Assembly: GCF_900290275.1 (NCBI RefSeq)
Contig: NZ_LT985324.1
Location: 186,733 to 250,732, forward strand
DNA length: 64,000 nt
Source: Prevotella merdae
GTDB taxonomy: Bacteria > Bacteroidota > Bacteroidia > Bacteroidales > Bacteroidaceae
Direction of reading: 5' to 3'
Made by a program: the position numbers and the translations under genes. Position 1 is the first letter of the stretch. The number at the start of each line of letters is the position of its first letter. The notes under the pieces were generated by a model that did not search any database, was not told the origin of the DNA, and saw only the letters and a program-made list of their open reading frames with translations. Shown here piece after piece: positions 63,131 through 64,000 of the stretch.

Positions 63131-64000
63131 TTATCTCACAATTTTCTTTCCGTTCTTTATCACCACACCCTTGTAGTTGTCGCCAACTTCAATACCCTGT
63201 AGGTTGTATGTCTTGTTGTTCTCAGGGCGAGTGGTGGTTATTGTCTCTATGCCTGTACCATTATTGTTTATTACATTTGTAATCCACTCTGGTATATATC
63301 CAAGGCGATGTTCCATCTGAGCCACATATAGCGAGCCTGGTGTTACCTCCTCGCCTTGATTCTCGTTTAGCTTCATCTGGTCTTCCAGGAATTTAACTTC
63401 CTTGCCGTGGAAACCAACCATTGTTGGAGGCAGTACCTTATACCAACCATTGTTTGTGTTCTCTACCCACCAGTTGAATGGATTGTCTTGAACACTTGTG
63501 GCAAGACAGTTGAAGTTCCATATTGTAAGGTCGTCCAAGTGGTTTGGTATCTGTGCCTTGTCACCACCCATACGGAATCTCATAAATCCTCCTGAACATT
63601 GGTCAAAGAGTGATGCACGTGGTTGTGTGGCATGACTCTCAAAGCAAGCGTCATCGCCCCACTTGCAGCGCCATATCACATTGCCTATACTATGCTTTGA
63701 TATACCGCATGCATGATATTGACCGAGGTTTTCTCTTGGTTTCAAGAATTTTGTGTCGGCATTAAGGTAACCGTCGCTATGGTCGTACACGTAGGCGATA
63801 AGTCCTCGTGATGAGTTTGCCATACGTACTGACGAGTGACCGCGGTTGCCGCTTATCTCAACGTCTATACAAAGAGAGTTGGCGCAGTCCTGAAATGTCA
63901 TACACTCGCTTATACTCTCAAAGTCTACACGGCGCATCCATGAGTTTACGCAACGTGTAAACTGCAGTGGTTTGTAGGCACCATCGTCTCTCCATGAGGC
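63131..64000 (-). CDS. Secreted DUF4955-like protein with a C-terminal sorting tail (N terminus beyond the window)
   Basis: The frame is open to the right edge (290 codons in the window; it begins ASWRDDGAYKPLQFTRCVNS at the edge). It contains FESISECMTFQDCANSL, HSSVRMANSSRGLIAYVYDH, GNVIWRCKWGDDACFESHAT and CSGGFMRFRMGGDKAQI, matching what I know as the DUF4955/parallel beta-helix group found near polysaccharide lyases. The C terminus (TYNLQGIEVGDNYKGVVI, KNGKKIVR) is the short beta-tail used as a sorting signal by secreted proteins in Prevotella. The catalytic role is unknown. Confidence 0.7.
   Translation of the reverse strand, partial: ASWRDDGAYKPLQFTRCVNSWMRRVDFESISECMTFQDCANSLCIDVEISGNRGHSSVRMANSSRGLIAYVYDHSDGYLNADTKFLKPRENLGQYHACGISKHSIGNVIWRCKWGDDACFESHATQPRASLFDQCSGGFMRFRMGGDKAQIPNHLDDLTIWNFNCLATSVQDNPFNWWVENTNNGWYKVLPPTMVGFHGKEVKFLEDQMKLNENQGEEVTPGSLYVAQMEHRLGYIPEWITNVINNNGTGIETITTTRPENNKTYNLQGIEVGDNYKGVVIKNGKKIVR

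Overview
The window looks like chromosomal DNA of a Bacteroidales bacterium, most likely in the Prevotella group. Four things point there. Promoters have the Bacteroidota form (a -7 box TAnnTTTG, often with TTTG about 19-20 bp upstream). The gene content is typical: a TonB-dependent receptor with a DUF6377 regulator, clostripain, a TIGR02757 protein, and TolC/HlyD exporters. Base composition is moderate. The linkage lon-tgt-lptG also fits. Almost all of the sequence is protein coding; I see no rRNA, tRNA or CRISPR array.

Layout. 1-3.3 kb is a decayed zone: a 5'-truncated aspA fragment, a porin with an in-frame stop, a 52-codon remnant of a Dcu C4-dicarboxylate carrier, a patatin phospholipase, and a scar joining pieces of an AraC regulator and a GH36 galactosidase. 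3.4-9.8 kb is an alpha-galactoside locus: a DUF6377 (SusR-like) membrane regulator divergent from a TonB-dependent receptor and a GH36 alpha-galactosidase. 9.9-10.4 kb holds more gene remnants. 10.4-15.9 kb has a vsr-type endonuclease divergent from a 1624-residue exonuclease/RecQ/UvrD fusion. 16-23 kb has a BlaI/BlaR-TonB pair, a candidate sRNA, a clostripain lipoprotein, valS and a HAD phosphatase. 23.2-25.4 kb is a Pif1-like helicase, followed by a 22-bp tandem repeat and a long hairpin. 25.6-30.5 kb is a TolC/HlyD/ABC-2/ABC-2 exporter operon without an ATPase gene. 30.5-32.4 kb has a coiled-coil protein interrupted by an in-frame TAG, a TIGR02757 protein and a second candidate sRNA. 32.7-35.1 kb is gmd-fcl (GDP-fucose synthesis). 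35.2-37.1 kb is a group IIC intron inserted just past the fcl terminator. 37.1-39.8 kb is gdhA and gltA.

40-45 kb is an EmrAB/TolC-type drug exporter with a divergent AraC regulator. 45-51 kb carries a serine beta-lactamase-like hydrolase, fhs, an esterase and glmS. 51-54 kb carries an MgtC-family protein and a dipeptidyl peptidase IV. 54-61 kb carries a DEAD-box RNA helicase, lptG, tgt and lon. 61-63 kb is a GH20 hexosaminidase. The right edge cuts a secreted DUF4955-like protein.

Together the genes describe a saccharolytic, proteolytic anaerobe that uses TonB-dependent uptake and exported glycosidases and peptidases. It makes fucosylated glycans and assimilates ammonia through gdhA. The strongest leads are the Exo-RecQ-UvrD/Vsr pair, the two promoter-hairpin-T-tract units that look like small RNAs, the 22-bp repeat plus hairpin, and the cluster of gene scars and nonsense codons. 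Functions are assigned from motifs read by eye; no database search was run.
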